A DNA stretch of 22,891 bases from Isoetes engelmannii (GCA_011763485.2 JAANSK020253496.1:1-22891), one strand, 5' to 3'; shown: positions 10,591 through 21,716, counted from the first letter of the stretch. A program made the numbers and translations. Notes: generated by a model from the letters alone, not told the origin.

Positions 10591-10860
10591 CCCCCGGAAT
10601 GGAACCCATTGGGGAGGTGATTGCGTCACCTCGTTGCAGAATTCATTGCAAAGGTATCACAATATTAAGGGTAAATTTAATTTCACCAATTATAGTTCAT
10701 AGTAAACAATAGAAATGTAATGTTACCCCCGGAATGGAATCCATTGGGGAGGTGATTGCATCACCGCGTTGCAGAATTCATTGCGAAGGTATCACAATAT
10801 TAAGGGTAAATTTAATTTCACCAATTATAGTTCATAGTAAACAATAGAAATGTAATGTTA
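10591..10860 (+). repeat. Two-copy tandem duplication, 135-bp unit, 97% identical
   Basis: Unit 1 is 10591-10725 and unit 2 is 10726-10860, exactly adjacent. Both begin CCCCCGGAATGGAA/T and end AAATGTAATGTTA. I count four differences (unit positions 15, 35, 41 and 60) and none in the last 75 bases. The high identity means a recent duplication or recent homogenisation. No coding potential was seen. Confidence 0.92.
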
Positions 10861-10889
10861 ATTAATTAATTTCTAGCTAATATCTAATA

Positions 10890-11095
10890 CAATAAAGAAA
10901 TAGTGTCCGTGAGTCTGTATGTAACTCCACCTCTATCAACGACCAAGAAGGCGCCACGTGGCGCGATCTGGGCCGTCCATCTTTCAAGCTCATTTAAACT
11001 TCATTTTAAAATTTTTTATGTTTTAGCACGGATTTGAACCCTAGTCATTACCCCCCAAACCCCCATCTTTACCACTAGACCAACCACTGATTCCT
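10890..11095 (-). mobile_element. tRNA-derived SINE-like element
   Basis: Read on the minus strand, an RNA polymerase III A-box-like TGGTCTAGTGGTAAAG (about 11083-11068) is followed about 40 bases later by a perfect B box, GGTTCAAATCC (11040-11030). This is the internal promoter arrangement of a tRNA. Arms do not pair well enough for a working tRNA: the T stem has only two good pairs and the anticodon arm is a G-rich stretch. A non-tRNA body follows, with ACGGCCCAGATCGCGCC and GCCACGTGGC. That order, a tRNA-like head then an unrelated body, is a SINE. The 3' end is not defined. Confidence 0.5.
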
Positions 11096-11099
11096 TGAC

Positions 11100-11898
11100 A
11101 TAATTGGAAGTTTAAATATAGTTAACGGCGAGACCAAATCAAATGGAATACTCTAAAGAGCTCTAGATGACCCTAGCATGTTCTAGAATGTTCTAGATAT
11201 TCCAAATGCTAATGGATAAGCAGCTCAAATCTAAAAATAGAAAGTTTTTTTCAAAACTTGCAAAGACTAATTACACCATGCCAATATAGTAATGGGTGGC
11301 AGCACAATTTGTCGATCCTTCCAATTGACCTTTTCCAAGTATACACATTCTCAAAGACCTTGAAGCTGTACAAATTAGGTTGTCTTACCTAAAATATGTT
11401 TTTTAAGAAAATTGGATAGTATCACATGGTAGAATTATCGCAACCCCTTGCATTTGTTCTTACTCTAATAAACAGCAAACTAATTTCAACGTAAAAAATC
11501 ACCACAAGAGCTCTGCGACAAATTCCCATTCCCATTACCAAGAACATGATTAAGGCAACGACAAATTACCCTTCACAAAGGGCCATTAACAAAGCCCTTA
11601 TAAATTGTAGGAATTCCATGACTGCAGCAATCTTATTCATCAATGTGTATGACATTTCTCGCATTTCAAAACTTCCAATACACGATCCACCAACGTTCAA
11701 GGATGTTTATGAACATGATTATGAGCAATGCCAACAATTGTAAAGGCTGGCACTTGGATCCGATGCAGGTATATGCGTGGTGCTGCATAATTTATCTGCA
11801 CAAACATCCTTCCAGTTGCAACTTTTGCCCAAGCTTGTGAATAGATTGAACACCTTACAGCTGCAGCCATATAAAATGGTTCGGCAAGTATAATGTCA
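11100..11898. other. Intergenic stretch downstream of the AI-2E gene
   Basis: No gene was recognised. The part next to the stop codon at 11899 should hold the 3' UTR of the minus-strand gene; an AATAAG, a near match to the AATAAA poly(A) signal, lies on the minus strand near 11630. A heat-shock-element-like motif lies at 11181-11193. Confidence 0.45.
11181..11193 (+). promoter_or_regulatory. Sequence matching a perfect heat-shock element
   Basis: TTCTAGAATGTTC is three alternating TTC/GAA units with two-base spacers, the consensus that trimeric heat-shock factors bind. The following TAGATATTCC may extend it. There is no recognised gene start nearby, so it may be coincidental. Confidence 0.3.
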
Positions 11899-14800
11899 TT
11901 AACCATCTTGATAACATGAATTCCTCTTAATGATATAGTCAATGACAAACACAGCTGCAGGAACTGCTACCATGAGGCCCCACACACCTAAAGCATGCTC
12001 CGCAAACACAAGCACTCCAAGTGCCAAAAGTGGATGCAACTTCAAATGAGCTGCACAAAAGAAATCTTCAGGTACAGACTGTTGTTATAAAGCCAAAGAC
12101 AGGGTTAAAAGTTGCATCTTACCTGAATATATAGCTGGGTTTAAAACGTATGCTTCAACAGCATGAATTAAGATTACCAGTATAACCACCAAAAGTAACT
12201 TTAGGAGGCCAGACCTGTTTAGAACCATTCATATTTTAAGAACAACCCTCTTATATAGTATAAATAATAGAAATGTTAAATGGTTTAAGCTCACTCCATA
12301 AGGGCGACAATACCAATGGGAACTGTCGAGATAATAACCCCTGCCACAGGAATAAATGAAGATAAGAAGACAAAGAGAGACAGCCATCCAACTCCAGATA
12401 CTCTTAATATGAGTAGTCCCAATGTGGTGAGAAGCGTGTTCACAATGGCAATGGTGCCCTGAGCCTGAATTGCTTTGCCACAAATACGAGCAAATGTTGC
12501 CACCTGAGAAAGAGCAGTAACAATGTAGATTCAGTATTTCTTAGTCATGATAACATATTACCTTGATACTATGGTACACTCACCACTGGTGCAATTTCTT
12601 CATAGATCAACGAAAGACGGGATGATTTAAGGGACTGAATTCCTGATCTTATAGAAGGCATATCCCAGACTAGAATAAAAGAGAATATGAGGCTCACAAG
12701 ACTCTGTAACCACAATGGCCAGACGTTCAAAAGTAAACTTATGGGTCTCAACAAGCGTCAAGATGCAAGCACCACAATATCTATTGCTTGATATAAGCAT
12801 CGTTATACCTGCAGAGCAAATCGACTAGTTGCAGAGATAAAGGCTGCCAGCCATGCAACCATAGCCCCTGAATAATCTTTTATCAACTGTTGGAAAATAG
12901 TGGATCTTTGTGTTCTGCTTCCAGCCATGGATTCCTAAGCAACTAGAAATGTCTCAATTCGCATATTTCGCCTGGTAGTTTTTTCTGTTTATTGTTTTTC
13001 TTTTTTTGCATGAAAAAAGCTTACCAAGACGACAGTGTCTGGCTTCATAAGGGCAAGGAAAAATCGTTCTAGCTGTTTGTTAAAGAAAAGGTAACAAGTT
13101 AAATACATGGCAGGAAAAATGATTTTCACGTGTAATAGAACAACATGCCAGCTAAAGAAACCTGATCTGTAATTTGTTCTCCAAAACCACTTCGGAGCTT
13201 TTCTGAAAGGAGGGCATACGGATCCTCGTTTTGCTGAATCACATTAGAATCTGCTCAGTACAACTATATAAGATCTTTTCTAAGGAAAGCAGTACCTGTA
13301 TACGCGAGATTATTTTAGCACCTTCTTGTAACAGCCGAGGCACATACATGAAACCCAAGCCAGCAAGAACTGCAATAATCACTGCATACATTGCTGCTAC
13401 AAGAAGATGCCTCCGCCCAGGAAAATACTCTTCTGCCCAAGCAACTAATGAGTTCCCAACCATAGATAATACAAACGTCCCCATTATTACCTAGCCACAT
13501 GAAACATGTATACACACATTGGTGTCTACAATTAACCTCCTGAAAATCACATTCTGATTAATGATAGCATTTCGAAAAAGCATTTCATTTCTTGTATTTT
13601 CACCTTTAGGATAAAACTCAGAATCATGAAGCATTTCAATATAAGGAAACCCTGTGCCTGTGTCCATGTATTATGGCGGTACCTTTGAGTTGAAGACCAT
13701 AGTAATTGGTACAGGCAGGATCATATGGGAAGTAAAGTGGTCCAACGTATCATACAAAGAACTTTCTTGCTGGACAAAGTCATCAGCCAACTTTTTATAT
13801 TGACAAGGTACTCATGGTGCAAGAAATAAGGCATACGTTCAAATAAGTCAAATTATACGGCCAACATGGCCCTCCACCAAGAATAAATATGCATAATTTA
13901 TGCTTTGTGATCGTCTGGAATCCAAGAATACGTGGCTTATAAGTAGTCCAATATTAACTTTAGAACCTTAACATTGGAGTTTCGTATGATATTCTCTGCT
14001 GTGGAATGGAGAGAAAAACCAATTTGGTATTTATTTAGACCTTTCCTTAATTGTTGACCTCATTAAACCACGTTGAGCAGCTGGTAAACTTGCTTGCAGA
14101 TAGATGACCAAAACCAAAGTTATTTTTACACCTAGCCCTAACACGCAAATGAAATAATGTGTAAGAGGTCATACCCCAACAAAATCACGCAACTGAAACA
14201 TGCTGAAAGCTACCAATGCCCATACTATAGTACGTTTTATTGGTAAGTGGCTCAAGTGGGGTCCCATATTTATAAGGAGATAAGTCCCTGGCTGCATTCC
14301 ATGCCTGTTAAGTGACTCTCCAAAATCTCCAACTGAGACTGGGACTGCTAATAAGCTTGTTTCCAACCTTTTCAGTCTTCCAGGGATGCCTATACCCCCG
14401 TAAAAATCTGGTTGCGAGATCATTTGCAACCTCCGGTCCTGGATTGAAATTAAAATAAGGGTTCAGGTATCTTCTCCACTTATGGATCGGATAAAATTAA
14501 GATAACTTTACAATGCATTTTTAACGAAAGAGAATTTAAATTTAGGGAGCTAATTCCATCTACACGATTTCGAGAACAAGATATCTCCAGTTCAATAATA
14601 AGATGCGTCCCTTTGTAATCTTAAAGTACCATTTGAAATGGCATAAGAATAATCTTTGTAGGTTCTGGCAGCTGAAACATATGCAGCAGATAAGATTAAC
14701 CTCACAGCCAGGACACTAGTTCATCTGTTAATCGGACATGGAATTGTTTGGGCCAACAAGTCTGTCACGTTACGTCAAAGTTACCAAATGTAGCCTGTTA

Positions 14801-14977
14801 AACCGCGATTTAGAAAGAAAGAAACAGTTTTTAGAAAGAAACTTTGACCTGTTCCTGCGGATGCCATCTTCCAACATAATGCCGTCTGCAGCTTCTATCC
14901 GCGTACTGTTTCGGAAGCCAGGCCGGGCACGTCAGAGCTCTTTCTGTAAGCGCATTTGCCGCCCCTGATCCCACCAT
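11899..14977 (-). CDS. AI-2E family (UPF0118/PerM-like) membrane transporter, probably plastid-targeted; ten exons
   Basis: Exons on the minus strand: 14977-14849, 14438-14175, 13490-13296, 13233-13162, 13072-13025, 12934-12809, 12703-12584, 12503-12295, 12214-12123, 12050-11899. All nine introns (62-684 bases) are GT-AG. The spliced reading frame is 1407 nt, giving 468 aa with no internal stop. Residues 1-43 are rich in Arg and Ala and poor in acids, like a chloroplast transit peptide. Hydrophobic helices lie at about 113-131, 132-152, 159-181, 261-293, 338-386 (two or three), 391-412 and 425-458. Family marks are FIPVAG (368-373), AYVLNPAIYSAHLKLHPLL (about 408-427) and GVWGLMVAVP (440-449). 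In bacteria, members export small molecules or ions; the plant substrate is not known. The start is the first ATG after an in-frame stop upstream. The first exon is the least certain. The gene looks intact. Confidence 0.9.
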
Positions 14978-15600
14978 AGCCCTCGGCTCAGGTGCAAAAG
15001 TGGGCAGGTCTTGTTATTATTGGACATATACTATAAATAAAACCTGGGTTTAAGTAGCGAAATACCATGTGTGTATATATATACGTAGGTATATATACAT
15101 AAACTTGCAATATTTCATTCCGTATTGCAAGAGGAGCTTCTTGCAAAGGTTGGGACTAAAATTCCTTACACGTCATGTATGCAAAACCATATATTTTGTC
15201 ATGTTTGAGCAGTTTAATTGCACTTAAAATTTCTGGTGAGGCCACTGTGCCTGACGGTTCGGATCCTCCAGCCTGCTAGAGGGTGAGAATCCTGGGCAGC
15301 CAGATTTTGTCGGTCTAGTGCATTACTGGCACAGATTCGATATTGGGAACCTTTTTTTTTTCCAGGAGGTTGTGTGATTATATTTGGCAAATAGTTCAAA
15401 CCATATGTTCGTTTTGCACCATTGACATTGGCATGCATTTTTTTTCGCAAAATTCTAATGGCCTTTGATCTGGCATAAAACACGGAATATCCGCCAGATC
15501 AATGGTCAGAAGTGAAAGATGAATATAAGACCCATAATAAAGATACATAATAAAGGATTGATTAGAACCCAGGAGATGCAATGCCTATTATGCATTTACA
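14978..15600. other. Upstream region of the AI-2E gene, otherwise empty
   Basis: It should contain the promoter and 5' leader of the minus-strand gene. Apart from the TATA-rich stretch I see no motif or reading frame worth naming. Confidence 0.4.
15066..15100 (-). promoter_or_regulatory. TATA-rich stretch upstream of the AI-2E gene
   Basis: Two TATATATA-type words lie on the minus strand about 95-120 bases before the ATG at 14977, a fitting distance for a core promoter plus a short 5' leader. The assignment is positional only; an alternating TA stretch can also be simple-sequence DNA. Confidence 0.35.
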
Positions 15601-15608
15601 CAACCCAG

Positions 15609-15707
15609 GAGATGCACTTATACATAAGGGGGGGTATGGCATCTGTGTTCAAAGGGTAGCAAAAAATCCGTATTGTATGCACATTTTCGAAAGGCAATTT
15701 GACCCCT
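15609..15707 (+). repeat. Direct repeat, left copy
   Basis: ATACATAAGGG, GGTATGGCATCTGTGTTCAA, GGGTAGCAAAAAA, TCCGTAT and AATTTGACC follow one another here and, with substitutions and small gaps, again at 16214-16311. Together the two copies enclose the GC-rich palindrome/ACGTG block. Confidence 0.7.
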
Positions 15708-15789
15708 CTCACTACAAAGTCGTAGGGCCATACGGACAGCAGAATCGATGCCTGGACATCGTTGAAACGTCAATAATCGTCGTCGAATT

Positions 15790-16538
15790 GTCGATAATCG
15801 ACTGGAAAATCAACCACACGAGGTTGATCATCGACCACGTGCAGTCGAAACAGTCGTCGCTACCGCGGGTCGATCATTGACCGCAGGCCATCGATCATCG
15901 ATTGCACGTACACGTGGCGAGCTGTTGCCAGAGCGACGGCGGGCGCCACGCGCCACGGTGATGCCATGTGGCGGCCACGCCTCAAAGCGTCGATTATTGA
16001 CGCCTTACAGACGTGGCAGGTTTTGCCACCTCGGCAGCCAACCACGTGTAGGCCACGCGGCCGCCACGCTGGATGTGTCGATCATCAATGACTACAAAAG
16101 GTGGCCATGACAGAACGACCATGTGTGTACAGCAAGGATTCGGCATGTCATCTACGTGGCCTTGTCGATTATCGACGTGCCACGCATCTGCGACTAAGCC
16201 ATACATGTGGCCCGGGGGATTCACTCATGTATAAAGGGGATATGCCATCTGCGTGCAAGGGGTGGCAAAAAAAAACTCCGTATACAGATTTTTAAAATGT
16301 AATTTTGACCGCTACCGAATAAAATTTACCTAGGCTAGGGCAAAAAATATAAAAAAAAGGACCCCCTACCGACCGTATATGGACGAAAATGGGTCGAAAA
16401 AACCCCCCTGCCGTGCATGCACATGGTTTGTACATAAAAAACGGTGAATCCCCCTTGACATGTGGTGGCCAACACGTGCCACTATGATGTACATGTGGTG
16501 GCCACGTGTACGACACGTACATGACATCGATGATCGAC
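15790..16538. repeat. Repeat block: eight GTCGATNATCGAC palindromes with ACGTG motifs
   Basis: A 13-base near-palindrome, consensus GTCGATNATCGAC, occurs at 15790, 15823, 15869, 15890, 15989, 16077 (with a 3-base extension), 16164 and 16526 (start positions). Three of these are spaced 88 and 87 bases apart. About nine ACGTG words (G-box/ABRE core, often ACGTGGC or CCACGTGT) are interspersed, for example near 15836, 15910, 16012, 16043, 16153 and 16504. The block is GC-rich against AT-rich surroundings. Frames through it have no family resemblance and are probably not genes. Confidence 0.75.
16214..16311 (+). repeat. Direct repeat, right copy
   Basis: This is the partner of 15609-15707, with the shared order ATGTATAAAGGGG, ATGCCATCTGCGTGCAA, GGGGTGGCAAAAAAA, CTCCGTATACAGA and AATTTTGACC. 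A third, much weaker, copy may lie inverted at about 16395-16465 (GGGGGATTCACCG on the minus strand against GGGGGATTCACTC here). Confidence 0.65.
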
Positions 16539-17376
16539 GTTTCTTTTAGAAAAAAAAATAAACTAGCAGTAAGCAGGCTTGGGGAATGGGTTGGGTTAAA
16601 ACGATTGTGTTGTTGGGTTAGAGTGGAAAGTTATTGTTGATTGAATTTGAAGCTACATTATCGCATTTTTTACCTCTACATTCCTTGTTTGTTTGTTTGT
16701 TTGAGTTAGATAGACATTAGATTGAGAATTAAATTATGTGTATTAGGTTTCATGGAGCAAGATTGTTTTTTTTTGCAAGTATGTTTATTAATTTAATGCA
16801 GTGCAATTCAAATTGTTTGTCCTTATTATTAATAGTTGTTCATCGTGTACCCAGTAACTCGTGCCGAATTTGAGGTAAGGTCTAGTACTCTGGAGTTTTT
16901 GAAGTGTGTTTTATGTGGAAGCTATCGCTGATTGATGGGATGGGTTTGAAAGTAGTGTAATATTTGTGTCAATATTTGCATTGTTGTTGTTGTGCTACTT
17001 GAATATAAGGACTTAAGCAATTGATTTTTTGATAATTGAACTTTGTATTTTGTAGGTATACGAGATTGGGATTCAGATGTTTATCAGTAGTTATTTGTTT
17101 ATTTTATCATTTGGATCATGTAGTTGAGGTTATTGATTTTGTTTTGAAGACATTCGTTTGTCCCATAAGCCATGGGAAGCCACATTTTTATCTTTTTAAG
17201 ACCACATTCGCGATTGCCTAAGAACATGATAGCTTTTGAAAAGTGTTAAGGCGATGGCTAAAGAAAACCACATAACCATATACAATTGAGTTCGAGGGTA
17301 AAACTTCTATAATGTTAAAGTAATGATGTGTTTTAAATGAATTGACAATGAGACAAGAAACCAGGCAACGAAACAA
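16539..17376. other. T-rich non-coding stretch
   Basis: The plus strand is T- and TG-rich, like plant intron or leader DNA. It includes a short GTTT microsatellite at about 16687-16703. No coding signal was recognised. Confidence 0.45.
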
Positions 17377-17522
17377 AGTGATGTACCACTTATAAATTGT
17401 GTGGACTTATATGACACCAAGTCCTATATGACACCAATCCTGAAGATCTAGTGATGTACCACTTATAAATCATGTGGACTTATATGACACCAACTACTAT
17501 ATGACACCAAATCTTGAAAATC
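17377..17522 (+). repeat. Two-copy tandem repeat, 73-bp unit
   Basis: AGTGATGTACCACTTATAAA begins both units, at 17377 and 17450. Each unit holds two copies of TATATGACACCAA (17408, 17425, 17481, 17498), so the unit is itself built from a smaller duplication. It is AT-rich with no coding potential. Confidence 0.85.
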
Positions 17523-19600
17523 TGATAAATCTATCAAACTCTTTACGATATGGATCTGCCTCGCCTGTATATTAAAATGTGGTAAATAGAACTCCGTTTT
17601 GAAGGAAGATATATGTAATTACATCAGTTGATGCTTCTTTAAGCTTCTAATATTGCAGTCCCAATGGCTTCTACCTGTTACTTGAATCCAATTCCTGTAA
17701 ACGCCTCCTATAGAGGTTAAACATCCTATGTGGGCCACGTGTTAGATTCTAAACATAAAGTGTAACCACCTTATAATTTATAGTTTCTATTCGTTTATCT
17801 GTAATATATGTACCCTTTATTAATGAAATTAGAACTGCTTGTTCATATCCAAAAAATAGAGCTTGTTGTAATTGGCATGAGGCCCAGCTCCTGTTAGGCA
17901 TGTTAGGTATGCCTTCTGTGACTGCCAACATAGTAATTCACGAGAAGGCATTGTCGATTCTTTTCAAAGACAGATTGCTCCCTTGGCAAAAGGCTGTCTT
18001 CAAAATTTCAGAGGCATGGAGGTAGACCTAGGATGTGGACCATTTGGCATGTTTATGTGAGCATATATTTAATTGGAAATCTTGAGGAGGTAGACCAGAG
18101 GACATCCTAACAAATACGTGATGATTCAACTGTGGTGTTAATGAAGTCTTTACTTTTTGAGATGCTACTGTCAGAAGATGTAGCATCAAAATTATGTAGA
18201 ATACATTAGCCAACATGTCTTTGCTGATGATTGAAGTATCCCGCAGAAAGAGAGATTTCCCATGCGCAAACTATCCAACCGAGGCACTACACTTTGGAGG
18301 ATAAAAAAATCACATCTTTTTAACCAAGAAAAATTAAAATATCTGGATCCTCACATCTGGACCTACCCAGCCTTCACAACATTGTGTAATGCTCGATTGA
18401 CCATTGTAGCAGGTATTCGTTCAATAATTGTTCATTCCTCAGCTGCAATAATTCGAAGATGAGGCAATGGACTTTGTGTGCCTCCATGTGTTGCGTGTTG
18501 CCGCTTCTCACTTAATCTTTTACATCTTCCTTTATTGCAGAGCTTTGCTCCTGTTTTGCATCAATCTCAGGACTTACTTGACTTACCCATGGAATACCGG
18601 ACCTTCTGTGTTGGTTTTAGGCATCCTGCATTACATTGACTCTGCTTCTAACATCCTCTATATTTCCAGTCTCAATCACTTCAAGCAGGAATAGGGAATA
18701 ATATTTGGCTTGAACAGAGTAGCTGCCTCAAGGTTCATAAGCATTACAAAACTTAAAATTATCAATAACAACACATGTATATAAACCTGAAATGACAGAG
18801 GCAAGAGTTATCTGCCTTGTTTCTCTCCAAGAGCTAGATTGTCTTCTATGATGCTTAATCTAGAGCAAGACTGCGTCACTACGTACCTGTGGAAAATCAT
18901 GTGCACATGGATCCTAATCATAATATATACAACAAAACCAGCAGCCGTAGTCTATACCCCATTGGCATTAGATTCACTTCCACCTCATCTTTCTTCTCTC
19001 TCAGACTTCATTCAACAGAAAAACTATGGTGGCTGAAGCTTAAAGACCCTATCAGTGCTGCTGCAAAGATTAGCATGTAGGTAGGGCAAGCCACATGCAA
19101 CAACTTGAAGTGTTTGATGTAACCATCTATTGAAGCATGGTTAAGAACAGTTTAACAATAGAAAATTATTCCGGCAATCATGAGCATATCCTAGCTAGAA
19201 AGTGGAAGTCTGTGCCCTTTCCCAACAAACTAATTTGGTGGTTCAAGGTTCATAGCCTTGCAAGATATACGAGTCACTACTGCAATATTCATAAACTGGA
19301 TAATCGTAAACAAGGCTCCTGCATTTACAAAATAGCTTATGTGTGGTTATCTGAAGCTCTTTGTACTCCTGCAACTAAATTATTGTCTGGCATTTCCGAA
19401 AGAGCGATTTTTTTACAGTCCAAAAGCTACAACAGCTAAAGAAATTTTAGATGCTCACCTTGTCGCTGTAATATTCTCTCTATATTTTCCTCCTCTCTTT
19501 GTCACCTGCATATTTCATGCATTCAAATTATCAGGCCATATGTATTCCTAGTGTTCCTAGTATAACAGTAGGTTCGTTTTTATGAACACATGCAAGAAGG
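17523..19600. other. AT-rich stretch with no recognised gene
   Basis: Several frames of 60-100 codons exist on the plus strand, the longest at 19137-19439 (100 codons, ATG start), but none shows a known motif or coding-like composition. At this base composition several such frames are expected by chance. Confidence 0.4.
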
Positions 19601-21716
19601 AGCCTGGACAAGCGAAGTAAGGTCTCCTATTAGCATGTTATGTCCAGAATAAACAAGGGTTCTGCAGCTCTAAAACCACCTAACATGGTATAAAGGAAAT
19701 GATATTATATTTGTGGTAAGTCTGAAAACCGTCAGTCCATCTTTTATCTGAGCAGTGAAATCAATTTTTGGAAAATTGATGTCCATGTTTGAATATCAAG
19801 CATAGAACATCGAGAAACGATATGAATCCAAGGAATACCAAAGTCTAGGAATATCAAGCATCAATAAACACAGATATGGAGATTGCATAACTGCTTTATC
19901 ATAATATCCTCGATGCACTAATTTCTATAATTATTTGGTCAATCCCACAACAAGGATAAATGCAAAATTCCATTCCTATTTGGGAAGTGACGAAGGATGG
20001 GAGGATATTGTGGATAGAAGGATAGTAGAAATTGGACATTGTTGGAGCAACCAGACTAAATCCTATGGACAGAGATACTTACAAAATCAACAATAGTAGC
20101 CATCATTATTTATGCTACAATTCTCGAGCCTCCAAACTTGGGCCTTGGTTGCATTAGATATGAAGCCTAAGCAAAAGCATAACAACCCTGAACTAAGGAA
20201 AGTAGTAGCATTCATATGCTATTGAAGAACAAAAACACCAATTTGGTCTCTTCCTAGAGCGTCGTTTCCCCTCTTGACAGAAAGATTGGGGGGGGGGGGG
20301 GGGGAGGGGCCGAAGCTTAAAAAAAACCTAGGGTTTTACTTCCACCTATTTGGCATCGCCAACTACTCCCCTCTACTTATGATCCGTAAATTTTAAGTTG
20401 CTATGTCCATAGCGATAGCTTCAAAATCTGTTGTCTCTCTTTCTATGTGTCTGATCTCTAGTGGACAATTCCTACCTATCTACTAAGCCGAAGAAGGCTC
20501 GGATTCAAAAGCTTCGTCTGTTCTGCGCCCCAGCCATAGCTAGAAGTACTCTTGCAGAGAACACAAGGAATATGTAGGAATATTGATGGAATCTCCAAGG
20601 ATTTCCAACTCCGTCAAGAATAGGAACAAACCATATTCAAATCCCAGGAGGATTTTTAACTCGAGAGCTCGAAAGACATTGGCTATGGTAAAGGGATTTC
20701 CTTAGTTTTTCGAATTTTCTCTACCGTAAGATCAAAAAATACGAAATCTAATGGGTGAACAGTTCAAAAGAGCAGCCTTTTGCAGAGCACATGGTGGTCG
20801 CCAGATTAGCTTTGGTTATAACCATGCTAATGCTAATGTCCGAGGGTTAAATAAGCATCCTGCAAGTTAAAATCATTTGAAGCACGTAGAAACAAGACCT
20901 CGTCTAAGAACTCATGTCTAAGCTAGCAAAAACAATGTTGACAGCTCTTGTTCCACAAGCTGCAGTCATGCACAAGTTGGATCCGAGTAAGAAAAAACAA
21001 CAGAATGTACTCACATTTTTATGAAAAAATCTGGCTCCGTTGCTTTTCGTGCTTCGCGGTGAAGAACAAGTGCGAATAGAACATGAAGCACAGAAAGGCT
21101 AGACCTAGATTCTTTTGAAAAAAATTCGGCCCTCAGATATGCCCTTGCTTTTCTTTAGCATATTTTGACTTCCTTTCCAAGTTGGAAGAAGAGCTACTGC
21201 GGCGGTTACCACCATCGTCGGACGAAACAAATTAGCCCAAAAAGCAAAACACAGCCCGAAAACTATGAAGGAAGCAGTAGAAGGAAAGAATTTCAAGGAT
21301 TATCTCATTTTACTGGCCGTTGATTGAAAAATATGGAATCCAATGACCTGAAACGAATTTGAATGAGTTGGCATGCAACGTGGATAGACTAAGAAGCCAA
21401 GAAATGTTGCACCTCGGGTTAGGCAAGCCTGCTAAAAATAAGAAAATAAATCTAAAAAAAATGCAGCATAAAGTAGTAATTAAACCATAATAAGTGAGAA
21501 CACTAAAAATTTTAGATTAATCATTATAAAAAAATCATATTTATGAGAGGAAATTGAACATGGGTATCAAAAACCTACACGTTATCCAAATTATTTTATA
21601 AAATATAAAAAGTAGTGAGAAAATATATTTTCAAAATTATAGTCAAAAGTTGATGCTATATTGTTTGCAGCATTGAACTACAAAATACGTGAAGCCATTG
21701 TGAGACATAACAAATA
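19601..21716. other. Intergenic stretch with a G17 run and a telo-box-like word
   Basis: It contains a run of 17 G at 20288-20304 and, on the minus strand, AAACCCTA at 20329-20336. No gene, tRNA or known mobile element was recognised. A minus-strand frame at 21105-21296 has a hydrophobic start but no family resemblance. Confidence 0.4.
20288..20304 (+). repeat. Homopolymer run of 17 G
   Basis: Seventeen G in a row, followed by A and GGGG. It could form a G-quadruplex, or be a variable-length tract where assembly length is uncertain. Confidence 0.85.

Noticed and set aside
11027-11093. Functional tRNA gene on the minus strand
   Set aside because: A and B boxes are present, but the acceptor, anticodon and T stems do not pair; called a SINE-like head instead.
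11697-11948. Minus-strand frame of 83 codons overlapping the end of the AI-2E gene
   Set aside because: It is a different frame from the last exon, whose own frame ends at a stop at 11899. It looks smooth but has no family marks; most likely chance in the 3' UTR.
14738-14968. Plus-strand frame of 76 codons
   Set aside because: It lies opposite exon 1 of the AI-2E gene and has no family resemblance; a shadow frame.
15860-16224. Overlapping frames on both strands in the palindrome block
   Set aside because: They arise because the GC-rich repeats lack stop codons; the translated sequences follow the DNA repeat and have no protein character.
17377-17522. Possible CRISPR-like repeat
   Set aside because: There are only two directly adjacent 73-bp units with no unique spacers, in a eukaryotic context.
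19137-19439. Plus-strand ATG frame of 100 codons
   Set aside because: Frames of this length are expected by chance in AT-rich DNA of this size. No motif, splice context or promoter was seen.
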